Positions 53,131 through 61,305 of a DNA stretch of 64,000 bases are shown here, piece after piece. This DNA comes from Hyphomicrobium sp. GTDB taxonomy: Bacteria; Pseudomonadota; Alphaproteobacteria; Rhizobiales; Hyphomicrobiaceae. The DNA lies in contig NZ_JAIETU010000003.1 of NCBI RefSeq assembly GCF_019744875.1, positions 248,001-312,000 on the forward strand, read 5' to 3'. The notes under the pieces were generated by a model. It saw only the letters and a list, made by a program, of their open reading frames with translations, did not search any database and had not been told where the DNA came from. The position numbers were made by a program, and so were the translations under genes. The first letter of the stretch is position 1. Each line of letters begins with the position of its first letter.

Positions 53131-53561
53131 CGCACATCTCCTTCGGCGAACAGAACGCGGGTCAGCCCGTAGGGATCCAACGCTTCTTCGCCGCAATGAA
53201 TGTGTCGCACCTCGGCGCGAACTCACGGCCGCGCGTGAGGCACATAGGCGCTTTTCGTTCATCGCGAACGCGGCTCTCGCATGTTGCCGTTTGACCTGGA
53301 ACGAAAAGTCGAGCGCATGCAGGGTGGCGGTAACGGCGCCTTTCGCAGCGCAGCACAACACGTCCGAAAATCTGATCGCCGGAGCGCAATCGTCGCTGGA
53401 ATTTCGCAGCACGATAATGATAGCTTGAGCACGACGCGGCACGGCGAAGACGACAATCACAAGCCGCCGCGTCCTTGTGATTGTCGAATGGGACTGCGGG
53501 ATCTCAAACGCCCGCTCCTAGCGGAATGCGCAGCCGTTTCTGCGCACGCGGGTACCCACTG
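53131..53561. other. Intergenic region, no feature seen
   Basis: In these 431 bases between divergent small genes I find no convincing gene, repeat or terminator. Promoters for both flanks must lie here. Confidence 0.45.
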
Positions 53562-53888
53562 ATGTCAAATCACGAAGCACTGAGTGTCCTAATTGTCGGT
53601 AGCGCCGCGCTTTCGGCATCTCTCCTACGGACATGCCTGCTCGAAGCGGGCTGTTATGTTCACGTCGTCGGCAGCATGAGTGCGGCCCTGATGATTGCGG
53701 ATCGCAGGAAAGTCGACGTGGTATTGCTGGAGTATTCCGAGGGGCACGCAACGCGCTCCTTCTGCGCAGCGCTCGCAGAACTGGACATTCCTCACATCTT
53801 CACGACAGGGCTCGACGACCCGCATGCGGGTTCGCCGAGCGATCAGCTTTCGAAGGTCGCGAGCCTCGCTGAACTGCGAATATCTTGA
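53562..53888 (+). CDS. Degenerate response-regulator receiver domain
   Basis: The 108-residue protein follows the receiver fold (ALSVLIVGSAALSASLLRTC and VDVVLLEYSEGHATRSF). The acidic pair after the first strand is missing, and the position of the phosphoacceptor Asp is Glu57 (LLEYSE). No conserved Lys is visible. Such pseudo-receivers act without phosphorylation or mimic the phosphorylated state. No kinase is next to it. It is followed by two strong hairpins. Confidence 0.6.
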   Translation: MSNHEALSVLIVGSAALSASLLRTCLLEAGCYVHVVGSMSAALMIADRRKVDVVLLEYSEGHATRSFCAALAELDIPHIFTTGLDDPHAGSPSDQLSKVASLAELRIS

Positions 53889-53901
53889 ACAGCATGGATT
53901 T

Positions 53902-53933
53902 TGGCCGCACCGAGAGGGCTCGGTGCGGCCAAT
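53902..53933 (+). terminator. First of two strong hairpins
   Basis: Thirteen-base perfect arms TTGGCCGCACCGA (53902-53914) and TCGGTGCGGCCAA (53921-53933) around GAGGGC, 14 bases after the pseudo-receiver stop. There is no T-run directly after it; the second hairpin follows. Confidence 0.7.
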
Positions 53934-53935
53934 TG

Positions 53936-53967
53936 GGCGGCGCCTGTTGCGGGGCAGGCGCCGCCCT
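53936..53967 (+). terminator. Second strong hairpin
   Basis: GGGCGGCGCCTG (53936-53947) and CAGGCGCCGCCC (53956-53967) pair perfectly around TTGCGGGG and are followed by TTCCCTTCC. With the first hairpin this forms a double stem. Confidence 0.7.
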
Positions 53968-54155
53968 TCCCTTCCAGGCCAGCAATTTCAAAACATATAG
54001 GTTCCGCGCCCATTAGCCGGCCGCATCGCGGGCGACACGGCCCCGAGCTGCGCATCCGTGTGCGGCAAACCCGCCGCATGGGGGAACCCCCGAAGCCCCG
54101 GATCATTGTTTCCTCGACGCCGCCAAAAGCAGGCGGTCCACAAAAGGAGGAAATA

Positions 54156-54581
54156 ATGTCATTCCCCAAAATCGCGATCGCAGGATTTGCTGCAGCCGCA
54201 TGCCTCGCGTCCCCAGCGCTTGCAACCGACAACGCCACCGACAAGCAGAAGCAGCAGTACCTCTATCAGCAGCAGATGCAGAACCAGAAGTCGGGCGTAA
54301 CCGAGGGCGGCGCTGACGCACCGGCCGCCGCCGACAACAGCGCCATCGGCAAGACGAGGGCGAACTCTGGCCCGGGCGTCCAGGGTCCAGCCGACACGCG
54401 CACCGGCCCTTCGACGCGCGCACCCGCAGCGGGCGACTCGAGCTCCGGCGCCTCGTCGGGCGAGAGTGGCGCGAGCGGCGCCAACAGCCGGAGCAACGCG
54501 ACCCAGCCGAGCCAGGACTCGACCGGCGTCCAGGGCTTCCCCGACACGCGCACAGGCCCCGCCACGAAGAGCCAGCAGTAA
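54156..54581 (+). CDS. Exported low-complexity protein with TRTGP repeats
   Basis: The 141-residue product has a signal peptide (MSFPKIAIAGFAAAACLASP) cleaved near ALA-TD. The mature part is of low complexity: a Gln/Lys-rich start (QKQQYLYQQQMQ), Ser/Gly/Ala stretches, and two similar units, GVQGPADTRTGPSTR and GVQGFPDTRTGPATK, 62 residues apart. An AAGGAGGAA ribosome site precedes the ATG, so translation should be strong. I recognise no family; it is likely periplasmic or surface-associated. Confidence 0.65.
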   Translation: MSFPKIAIAGFAAAACLASPALATDNATDKQKQQYLYQQQMQNQKSGVTEGGADAPAAADNSAIGKTRANSGPGVQGPADTRTGPSTRAPAAGDSSSGASSGESGASGANSRSNATQPSQDSTGVQGFPDTRTGPATKSQQ

Positions 54582-54603
54582 CAGCGCTCAAGATTGAGTG
54601 AAC

Positions 54604-54640
54604 CCGAAGCGGATGCGGGCTACGCCGGCGTCCGCTTCGG
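54604..54640 (+). terminator. Inverted repeat after the TRTGP-repeat gene
   Basis: CCGAAGCGGA (54604-54613) and TCCGCTTCGG (54631-54640) are perfect 10-base arms with 17 bases between, followed by CGTTTCC. It starts 22 bases after the stop. Confidence 0.65.
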
Positions 54641-54721
54641 CGTTTCCGGGCAGCACCGAAGCGCTCGCGAACGAAATCCGCGACGCCGATGAATCAGCCT
54701 AAGTCAGGAGGGAGTTCGGGA

Positions 54722-54778
54722 GCGTCTTGGCGAAGCCAAGCTTCGCTTGGACGCGACCCGACGCGTCTTGGCGAAGCC
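54722..54778. repeat. Short direct repeats near tRNA-Glu
   Basis: GCGTCTTGGCGAAGCC occurs at 54722-54737 and again at 54763-54778; between them GCGAAGC and GCTTCGC (54731-54737, 54741-54747) form a hairpin. The stretch to 54850 is very GC-rich. It could be a remnant of a repeat or a mobile element, but nothing more is visible. Confidence 0.5.
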
Positions 54779-54857
54779 GAGCAGCCCGGTGGGCGCCGCC
54801 CCCGGGGGCGCCAGCGCGCCCTGCGGGGGCGCGAACAGGCGCGTGAGCGAAAAAGAG

Positions 54858-54932
54858 TGGCGGTCCCTACGGGAGTCGAACCCGTCTTTCAAGATTGAAA
54901 ATCTCGCGTCCTAACCGATAGACGAAGGGACC
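54858..54932 (-). tRNA. tRNA-Glu (UUC)
   Basis: A complete minus-strand cloverleaf, 75 bases with encoded CCA. The acceptor GGTCCCT pairs with AGGGACC, the discriminator is G, the D arm is CGTC-TATCGGTTA, the anticodon loop is TTTTCAA (TTC), and the T arm is CGGGTTCGACTCCCG. It is a substrate for MnmA, encoded in this window. Confidence 0.97.
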
Positions 54933-55188
54933 GTCCAGGGCGTCAAGCGCCGAGACAGCGGCCTGATATAGAAAGGTTTGCCGGGCGACGCAAGCAGAGC
55001 CTCAGCTTCCCCTGCGGCGCCAATGTCGCGCCAGCGGGAAGAGAGCGTCGCGCCGGCGAAATGAGGCCCGCGACCCAGCCAAATACCGGCCGCCAACGCC
55101 CAAATTCCCCGCACGGAGCAACGCCTTGGCGCTACGGCGCCACTCGCGGTGACGTTCCGCGCCGCATATCGTCCTTGGTTCTTGGCCG

Positions 55189-57048
55189 CTATTGCTCCCG
55201 CGGATCGGCCGCATCCTCAATCTGCAGTTCGATGCGGTTGCGCCCGCCCCATGTGTCCCGGCGCAACTGCCCCACGACATGGATCGGAAAGCCACCCGAA
55301 GCCGCAACGAGCATCTCTCCGAGCGGCTGCCCGGCCGCGCGGAACGCCACGGCGTCGAGCCGCGAGCCGTCGCCCGCCTCCAGCACGCAGCGGATATGCG
55401 CAGTGCCGACCGGCTTGGCGAACTTCACGCGATGGGCGGGGAATGCAAATCGCGGCTGCGGATTGCCCTGACCGTAAGGCCCCGCGCGTTCGAGCAGATC
55501 GATCAGCCCCTCGTTGGCGGCAGATGGCGTCAGCGCCCCGTCGATGGCGAGCGACGCCCGAGCTGCAAGCCGCGCAGCCGATCCCGTGAGCGCGGCCGCA
55601 AAGAACGCAGCCAGCGCATCCGACTTCGAACGATCGACGGTGAGCCCGGCCGCCATGGCGTGGCCGCCGCCCTTGAGCAGATGTCCGGCCGCCACCGCCT
55701 CGCGCACCACGCCGCCGATGTCGATGCCGGAGACCGACCGCAGCGAACCCGTGCCCGCGATGATGCCGTCGACCGGGCTCTTGTCCCACGCGATCACGCA
55801 CGACGGACGCTTGAAGCGTTCCGTCAAACGGCTTGCGATCAGCCCCACAACGCCGCGGTGCCAATCCGGCGAACCGACCATCACGACGGCGAGATCGGGC
55901 GTCTCTTCGAGCAGCCTGTCGGCCATGGCGAGCGCTTCCTCGAGCGCCGCCTGCTCGATCTCCTTGCGCTCCTTGTTGAGACGGTCGAGCAGCACCGCGA
56001 TGCGCGCCGCTTCCGTCTCGTCGTCGGTCGAGAGCAGCTTTGCCCCCAGCGCCGCATCTCCGATGCGCCCGCCCGCGTTGATGCGGGGCCCGAGAATGAA
56101 GCCGAGATGATAGGCCGTCGGCGCCTCGCTGAGGCTTGCGGCGTCCGCCAGCGCGCGCAGGCCCACGTTTTCGCGCCCGCGCATTACCGCGAGGCCCTTG
56201 GTGACATAGGCGCGGTTGAGGCCCTTTAGCGGCACGACGTCGGCAACCGTCGCTAGCGCCACGAGATCGAGATCGCGAATGAGCGGCGGCTCAGCCGCGC
56301 CGCCATTGTAGAGCCCGCGCCGCCTCAGCTCGCGCTGCGTGGCGACGAGCACGAGGAACACGACGCCGGCCGCGCAGAGATGTCCCTGCCCCGAGATGTC
56401 GTCGCGCCGGTTCGGATTGACGAGCGCGTGCACGGCCGGCAGCACCTCGTCGGCCTGATGGTGATCGATCACGACGACATCGATGTTGCGCCGTCCCGGA
56501 CCCGCCAGCACATCCACGCTGGTCGTGCCGCAGTCGACGGTCACAATGAGCTTGGCGCCCTCCGAGATGAGCTGCTCGAGCGCGGCGGCGTTCGGCCCGT
56601 AGCCCTCGGTGAGCCGATCCGGAATGTAGATGCGCGACGGCGTGTCGTGATGAGCGAGAAAGCGCGCCACGAGCGCCGAGGAACAGGCCCCGTCCACGTC
56701 GTAGTCGCCGAAGATTGCAACCGCCTCACGCCGTTCGATCGCGTCCGCAAGCCGCCGCGCCGCCTTGTCCATGTCCGCAAGAGTCGACGGATCCGGCATC
56801 AGCGCCCGAATGGTCGGATCGAGAAACACGGGCACCTCGTCGAGCCCGACGCCCCGCGCCGCCAGCACACGGCCCAGCAGCTCCGGCAATCCGTGCTGCT
56901 GACTGATCGCGATGGCGTCCTTGGCGCGCGCCGGCTCCAGCATCTCCTGCCAGCGGTTGCCCCGCGCCGAACGCGACACGCCGAGAAACGCTCCCCCGCC
57001 CGGCTCCTCCGCCTGAGGTCCGACGCGCATCTTGCGAACTGCCGTCAT
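55189..57048 (-). CDS. recJ: Single-stranded-DNA-specific exonuclease RecJ
   Basis: The 619-residue exonuclease acts 5'-3' in recombinational and mismatch repair. DHH-family motifs are complete: IFGDYDVDGACSSALVARF, VTVDCGTTSVD, VVIDHHQADEVLPAV, and the DHHA1-type GGGHAMAAG near residue 460. The C-terminal OB-like part (IHVVGQLRRDTWGGRNRIEL) binds DNA. It follows glpX at a distance, with a small plus-strand gene between them; an aminotransferase-hom-glpX-recJ order is typical for related genomes. Confidence 0.97.
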   Translation of the reverse strand: MTAVRKMRVGPQAEEPGGGAFLGVSRSARGNRWQEMLEPARAKDAIAISQQHGLPELLGRVLAARGVGLDEVPVFLDPTIRALMPDPSTLADMDKAARRLADAIERREAVAIFGDYDVDGACSSALVARFLAHHDTPSRIYIPDRLTEGYGPNAAALEQLISEGAKLIVTVDCGTTSVDVLAGPGRRNIDVVVIDHHQADEVLPAVHALVNPNRRDDISGQGHLCAAGVVFLVLVATQRELRRRGLYNGGAAEPPLIRDLDLVALATVADVVPLKGLNRAYVTKGLAVMRGRENVGLRALADAASLSEAPTAYHLGFILGPRINAGGRIGDAALGAKLLSTDDETEAARIAVLLDRLNKERKEIEQAALEEALAMADRLLEETPDLAVVMVGSPDWHRGVVGLIASRLTERFKRPSCVIAWDKSPVDGIIAGTGSLRSVSGIDIGGVVREAVAAGHLLKGGGHAMAAGLTVDRSKSDALAAFFAAALTGSAARLAARASLAIDGALTPSAANEGLIDLLERAGPYGQGNPQPRFAFPAHRVKFAKPVGTAHIRCVLEAGDGSRLDAVAFRAAGQPLGEMLVAASGGFPIHVVGQLRRDTWGGRNRIELQIEDAADPREQ

Positions 57049-57226
57049 GCCGAGCTGCCCCGCACCGATTCGTCTCTGAAAAGCGTAACGTCCCAGGACT
57101 GTAGACCCCAGGCGAGGCCGGCACTCACGTTATCAACAACGGAGGGGTGCTTGTCGGGAGACGGGCCGTATGGCAGAGGTGGGACGGACACACACGACCA
57201 CACACAAAAACCGAGGCGCCCTCATC

Positions 57227-57358
57227 ATGAGCGACCCCAAGAATCTGGTCATAGCCCTGCTGCTCATCGGCGTCGCGGTGCTGGGCTATCTCTACTACGA
57301 GAGCCAGCAGACGCACGTCCGCATCGACGTGCCCGGCTTCAAGCTGGAAGCAAAGTAG
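57227..57358 (+). CDS. Small single-helix membrane protein
   Basis: The 43-residue product (MSDPKNLVIALLLIGVAVLG) has one transmembrane helix and a polar end, QTHVRIDVPGFKLEAK. It is on the plus strand between recJ and glpX. The compact size, sensible composition and a single helix make it a plausible gene; the end resembles small alphaproteobacterial membrane proteins. There is no strong ribosome site, so confidence is moderate. Confidence 0.55.
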   Translation: MSDPKNLVIALLLIGVAVLGYLYYESQQTHVRIDVPGFKLEAK

Positions 57359-57444
57359 CTCCGCTCTGAACGGAAGTAGCGTCGCTACTCCAAGCTGAAG
57401 CGGCAGCGCTACCTAAGGTAATATAGGGCGCGCTTCAGGCGTCC

Positions 57445-58443
57445 TCAGTCCCGGCTCAGGGCAAACTTCGATCCGACATCGCGGAAGCGGCTTGCGATCC
57501 GGCGCACCGTGCCGGTCTTGGAGCGCATGATGAGCGTTTCGGTCTCGGCCGTGTCGCCGCGGAACCGCACGCCCTTGAGCAGCGACCCGCTGGTCACGCC
57601 GGTTGCGGCAAAGATCACGTCCGACGACGCCAGGTCTTGCAGCTTGAAGACCCGGTCAATGTCCTCGATGCCCATCTTCGCGGCGCGCTTGCGCTCGTCG
57701 TCGTTCGACGGCATGAGCCGCCCCTGGATCTGACCGCCGATGCAGCGCAGCGCCGCCGCGGCCAACACGCCCTCGGGCGCGCCGCCCGATCCGAGATAGA
57801 TGTCGATGCCGGTTTCCGCCGGATCGGTCGTCCAGATGACGCCCGCAATGTCGCCGTCCGGAATGAGCTGGACCGCCGCGCCGACGTTGCGCACGGCCCG
57901 GATCATGTCCGCGTGGCGCGGACGATCGAGCAGGCACGCGGTGATCTCATTGATCTTGACGCCCTTGGCCTTTGCGAGCGCGGTGAGGTTGTCTTCCACC
58001 GAGGCATCGAGGCTGATGACGCCGTCCGGATAGCCGGGACCGATGGCGATCTTGTTCATGTACATGTCGGGTGCATGCAGCAGGCCGCCGCGTTCCGAAA
58101 TGGCCAGCACCGCGAGCGCGTTCGGCATCAGCTTCGCGCAGATCGTCGTGCCTTCGAGCGGATCGACGGCGATGTCGACCTCAGGCCCCGTGCCGTTGCC
58201 GACCGTCTCGCCGATGTAGAGCATCGGCGCTTCGTCCATTTCGCCTTCGCCGATCACCACCGTGCCCTGCAACGACACGCGGCCGAGTTCGTAGCGCATG
58301 GCGTCGACAGCGGCCTTGTCGGCGGCCTTCTCGTTTCCACGTCCGTTGAACCGCGCCGCCGCGATAGCCGCCGCCTCGGTCACGCGCGCGACCTCCAGCA
58401 CCAACATGCGGTCGAGCCCGACGCTCCCGTTACCCTTCGCCAT
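57445..58443 (-). CDS. glpX: Class II fructose-1,6-bisphosphatase GlpX
   Basis: The 332-residue enzyme hydrolyses fructose 1,6-bisphosphate in gluconeogenesis (and, in some relatives, sedoheptulose bisphosphate). Family motifs are VVIGEGEMDEAPMLYIGE (partly Li-sensitive metal site) and DIAVDPLEGTTICAK, with GAPEGVLAAAALRCIGG. The ATG at 58443 (MAKGNGSVG) fits the family. It is 20 bases after hom and probably cotranscribed with it. Confidence 0.96.
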   Translation of the reverse strand: MAKGNGSVGLDRMLVLEVARVTEAAAIAAARFNGRGNEKAADKAAVDAMRYELGRVSLQGTVVIGEGEMDEAPMLYIGETVGNGTGPEVDIAVDPLEGTTICAKLMPNALAVLAISERGGLLHAPDMYMNKIAIGPGYPDGVISLDASVEDNLTALAKAKGVKINEITACLLDRPRHADMIRAVRNVGAAVQLIPDGDIAGVIWTTDPAETGIDIYLGSGGAPEGVLAAAALRCIGGQIQGRLMPSNDDERKRAAKMGIEDIDRVFKLQDLASSDVIFAATGVTSGSLLKGVRFRGDTAETETLIMRSKTGTVRRIASRFRDVGSKFALSRD

Positions 58444-58463
58444 TGCCGTGTCCCTGCTCAATC

Positions 58464-59798
58464 CTAAAGGTCTTCGATACGGATCATCTGCGGGGGCTCG
58501 GTGACGTTGCCGTCCTCCTCGATCGCCCGGAGCGCTTTGCGCATCGCATCTTCGGTCGTGTCGTGCGTGATCAGTATGACATTCGCGGCCGCATCCTGAT
58601 GACCAGGAGCGGGCTCCCCTGCCTGCCCCGGGTGAACCGGACCGTGCCGGCGCTGCACGATGCTTTCGAGCGACACGTTCTCGTCGCTCATCCGGCGTGT
58701 GATGGATGCCATGGCGCCCGGCCGATCGTAAACCGACAGCCGGACGTAATAGTTACCCAGGTTCGCCGACCCCGAGAGCCGCTTGGCCGTTGCCAGCGCC
58801 GCCGTCGGCCGTATGAACGGCGGCATCACGAGCCCGCGCGCGATGTCCACGATGTCGCTTGCGACCGCCGACGCCGTGGGCTTCGAACCCGCACCCGGCC
58901 CGACCAGCAGCAGATTGCCGACGTAGTCGCCGTCGATGCCGACGCAGTTGGTCACGCCCGAGACCTCGGCCAGCGCCGATTCCTCATCGATCAGCACCGG
59001 CGTGACACGCGCTTCGACGCCGTCCGGAGTAGAGACGGCAACACCCAGCAGCTTGATGCAGTATCCGAGCTCGGTCGCGGCCTCGATATCGGCCGTCGTG
59101 ATGCGCTCGATGCCCTCGATCTCGATCTGGTCGAACGCAATCGTTGTCCCGAACGCCAGGCTGACGAGCAGAGAAAGCTTATGCGCGGCGTCGAAACCGC
59201 CAATGTCGAACGTCGGATCGGCCTCGGCGAACCCGCGCTCCTGCGCTTCCTTGAGCGCATCCCCGAAGGCTCGCTTCTCGTCGGTCATCTTCGACAGGAT
59301 GAAGTTGCACGTGCCGTTGAGAATGCCGTAGACGCGCCGCACTTCGTTGGCGGCCAGCGCCTCGCGCAGCATCTTGATGATCGGAATGCCGCCCGCCACC
59401 GCCGCTTCAAAGTTGAGCGAGACGCCGTTGTCTTCCGCGAGCTTGGCCAGGGCGATGCCGTGCTTGGCCAGCAGCGCCTTGTTCGCCGTCACGACGTGTT
59501 TCTTCGCCCGCAGCGCGGCTTCGACCGACGCCTTGGCCGGCCCCTCGTCGCCCCCCATGACCTCGACGAACACCGCAATCGACGGGTCCGTTGCCAGCGC
59601 GACCGGATCGTCGAACCAGCGGGCCTGCCCGAGATCGGCGTCGCGCGCCTTGTCGCGCGAGCGCGCACAGACGCCCGTAACGACGATCGAGCGGCCGAGC
59701 ATCCTTTCGAGGCGCGGAGCGTGAGCGGCAAGCAGTTGAATGAGACCCGTGCCGACGGTGCCAAGTCCGGCGACGCCGAGGGTCAAAGGCTCTGACAT
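58464..59798 (-). CDS. hom: Homoserine dehydrogenase
   Basis: The 444-residue enzyme reduces aspartate semialdehyde to homoserine, the entry to threonine and methionine. The N-terminal NAD(P) site is GVAGLGTVGTGLIQLL; KKHVVTANKALLAKHG and FDIGGFDAAHKLSLLVSLAF are catalytic, with the conserved Asp and Lys; the C-terminal ACT domain begins RLSVYDRPGAMASI and may give threonine feedback control. It lies 12 bases after the aminotransferase gene, so an operon with aminotransferase and glpX is likely. Confidence 0.97.
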   Translation of the reverse strand: MSEPLTLGVAGLGTVGTGLIQLLAAHAPRLERMLGRSIVVTGVCARSRDKARDADLGQARWFDDPVALATDPSIAVFVEVMGGDEGPAKASVEAALRAKKHVVTANKALLAKHGIALAKLAEDNGVSLNFEAAVAGGIPIIKMLREALAANEVRRVYGILNGTCNFILSKMTDEKRAFGDALKEAQERGFAEADPTFDIGGFDAAHKLSLLVSLAFGTTIAFDQIEIEGIERITTADIEAATELGYCIKLLGVAVSTPDGVEARVTPVLIDEESALAEVSGVTNCVGIDGDYVGNLLLVGPGAGSKPTASAVASDIVDIARGLVMPPFIRPTAALATAKRLSGSANLGNYYVRLSVYDRPGAMASITRRMSDENVSLESIVQRRHGPVHPGQAGEPAPGHQDAAANVILITHDTTEDAMRKALRAIEEDGNVTEPPQMIRIEDL

Positions 59799-59810
59799 GG
59801 CTTGAAATGC

Positions 59811-61040
59811 CTAGCGGCTGACTTTCTGTGGGATGGGAATGACGTTATGCAGCGTTTCCGGGGCCTGCGCGAGAAACTTTTTGATCGAACGAGCCGCCTG
59901 CCGGATGCGATGCTCGTTCTCCACCAGCGCAATACGCACGAAACCTTCGCCATACTCGCCGAAACCAACGCCCGGCGATACGGCGACGTCTGCCTTCTCG
60001 ATCAAGAGCTTTGCGAACTCCACCGATCCGATGGCGCGGTAGGGTTCCGGGATCGGGCACCATGCAAACATGGTTGCCGGAGGCGGCGGCACCGGAAAAC
60101 CGGCCCGGCCGAAGCTGTCGACCAGGCAGTCGCGACGGCTCTTGTAGGTCTTGCGGATCTCGTCGACGCAATCCTGCGGCCCGTTGAGGGCTGCTGCCGC
60201 CGCCACCTGGATCGGCGTGAACGCGCCGTAGTCGAGGTAGGATTTGACGCGCGCGAGCGCACCGATCAGCCGCTCGTTGCCGACGGCGAAGCCCATCCGC
60301 CAGCCCGGCATGTTGTAGGTCTTGGAAAGCGACGTGAACTCGACCGTGATGTCGATCGCGCCCGGCACCTGCAGCACGGACGGCGGCGGATCGCCTTCGA
60401 AGTAGATTTCGGAGTACGCGAGATCCGAGAGGATGATCAGGTCGAGCTTCTTCGCCAGCGCCACGGCGTCTTTGTAGAAGTCGAGATCGGCCGTCATCGC
60501 AGTCGGGTTCGACGGATAGGACAGCACCACCGCCAGCGGCTTCGGGATCGAGTGGCGCACCGCGTGCTCAACCGCCCGCAGGAAGTCCTCGCCGTTGCCG
60601 GCCTGCACATGGCGCATCGACGCGCCGGAAATCAGAAAGCCGAACTCGTGGATGGGATAAGTCGGGTTGGGCACGATCACCACGTCGCCGGGCGCCGTGA
60701 TCGCCTGCGCCATGTTGGCGAAGCCTTCCTTGGAGCCGAGCGCCGCGACCACCTGCGTGTCGGGGTCGAGCTTCACGCCGAAGCGCCGCTCGTAGTAGGC
60801 GGCCTGCGCTCGGCGCAGACCCGGAATGCCCTTCGAGGCGGAATAGCGATGCGTGCGCGGCTTGGCGACCGTCTCGACGAGCTTGTCGACGATGTGCTGC
60901 GGCGTCGGCAGGTCGGGATTGCCCATGCCGAGGTCGATGATGTCCGCGCCGCGCGCCCGCGCCGCCGCCTTGAGGCGGTTCACTTCCGCGAAGACATAAG
61001 GCGGCAAGCGCTTGATGCGGTGGAAATCGTCGTCGATCAC
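59811..61040 (-). CDS. Aminotransferase, LL-diaminopimelate/AlaC-like
   Basis: The 409-residue class I/II PLP enzyme has the PLP Lys in SLSKTYNMPGWRMGF, LGMGNPDLPTPQHIVD and GSKEGFANMAQA. The gene order before hom and glpX is usual in this group, where the enzyme is named LL-diaminopimelate aminotransferase; the sequence resembles E. coli AlaC, an alanine-forming transaminase, equally well. I use the GTG at 61040 (VIDDDFHRIKRLPPYVF) because relatives start at this position; the frame is open 33 codons upstream over a 19-base tandem repeat. Confidence 0.9.
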   Translation of the reverse strand: MIDDDFHRIKRLPPYVFAEVNRLKAAARARGADIIDLGMGNPDLPTPQHIVDKLVETVAKPRTHRYSASKGIPGLRRAQAAYYERRFGVKLDPDTQVVAALGSKEGFANMAQAITAPGDVVIVPNPTYPIHEFGFLISGASMRHVQAGNGEDFLRAVEHAVRHSIPKPLAVVLSYPSNPTAMTADLDFYKDAVALAKKLDLIILSDLAYSEIYFEGDPPPSVLQVPGAIDITVEFTSLSKTYNMPGWRMGFAVGNERLIGALARVKSYLDYGAFTPIQVAAAAALNGPQDCVDEIRKTYKSRRDCLVDSFGRAGFPVPPPPATMFAWCPIPEPYRAIGSVEFAKLLIEKADVAVSPGVGFGEYGEGFVRIALVENEHRIRQAARSIKKFLAQAPETLHNVIPIPQKVSR

Positions 61041-61070
61041 GAGCGTCTCTTGGCGGTTGGACCTGCCCTT

Positions 61071-61108
61071 GCGTCGACGCCCAAGGGATGCGTTGACGCC
61101 CAAGGGAT
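61071..61108. repeat. Tandem 19-base repeat upstream of the aminotransferase
   Basis: Two consecutive 19-base units (61071-61089 and 61090-61108) beginning GCGTCGACGCC and GCGTTGACGCC differ at one position. They lie 31-68 bases before the chosen aminotransferase start, in the likely leader. Confidence 0.75.
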
Positions 61109-61305
61109 GGCCGGCCGCCGGCCAATTGCGGCCAGGCACGCGCGATGCGTCAAAAAAGCGAGGTCAGTTTCGGCAGATATCTAAGCCAAGCCGCCCATCA
61201 CCGTCTAGTGTCACGCGATTACCGCCCAACTGATGTTCACATCTCCTTTAAGCTTCGCCTTTGATCCTACTAGTCGATCCAGCTTGGAAGTCTTATCTTT
61301 GCCTC

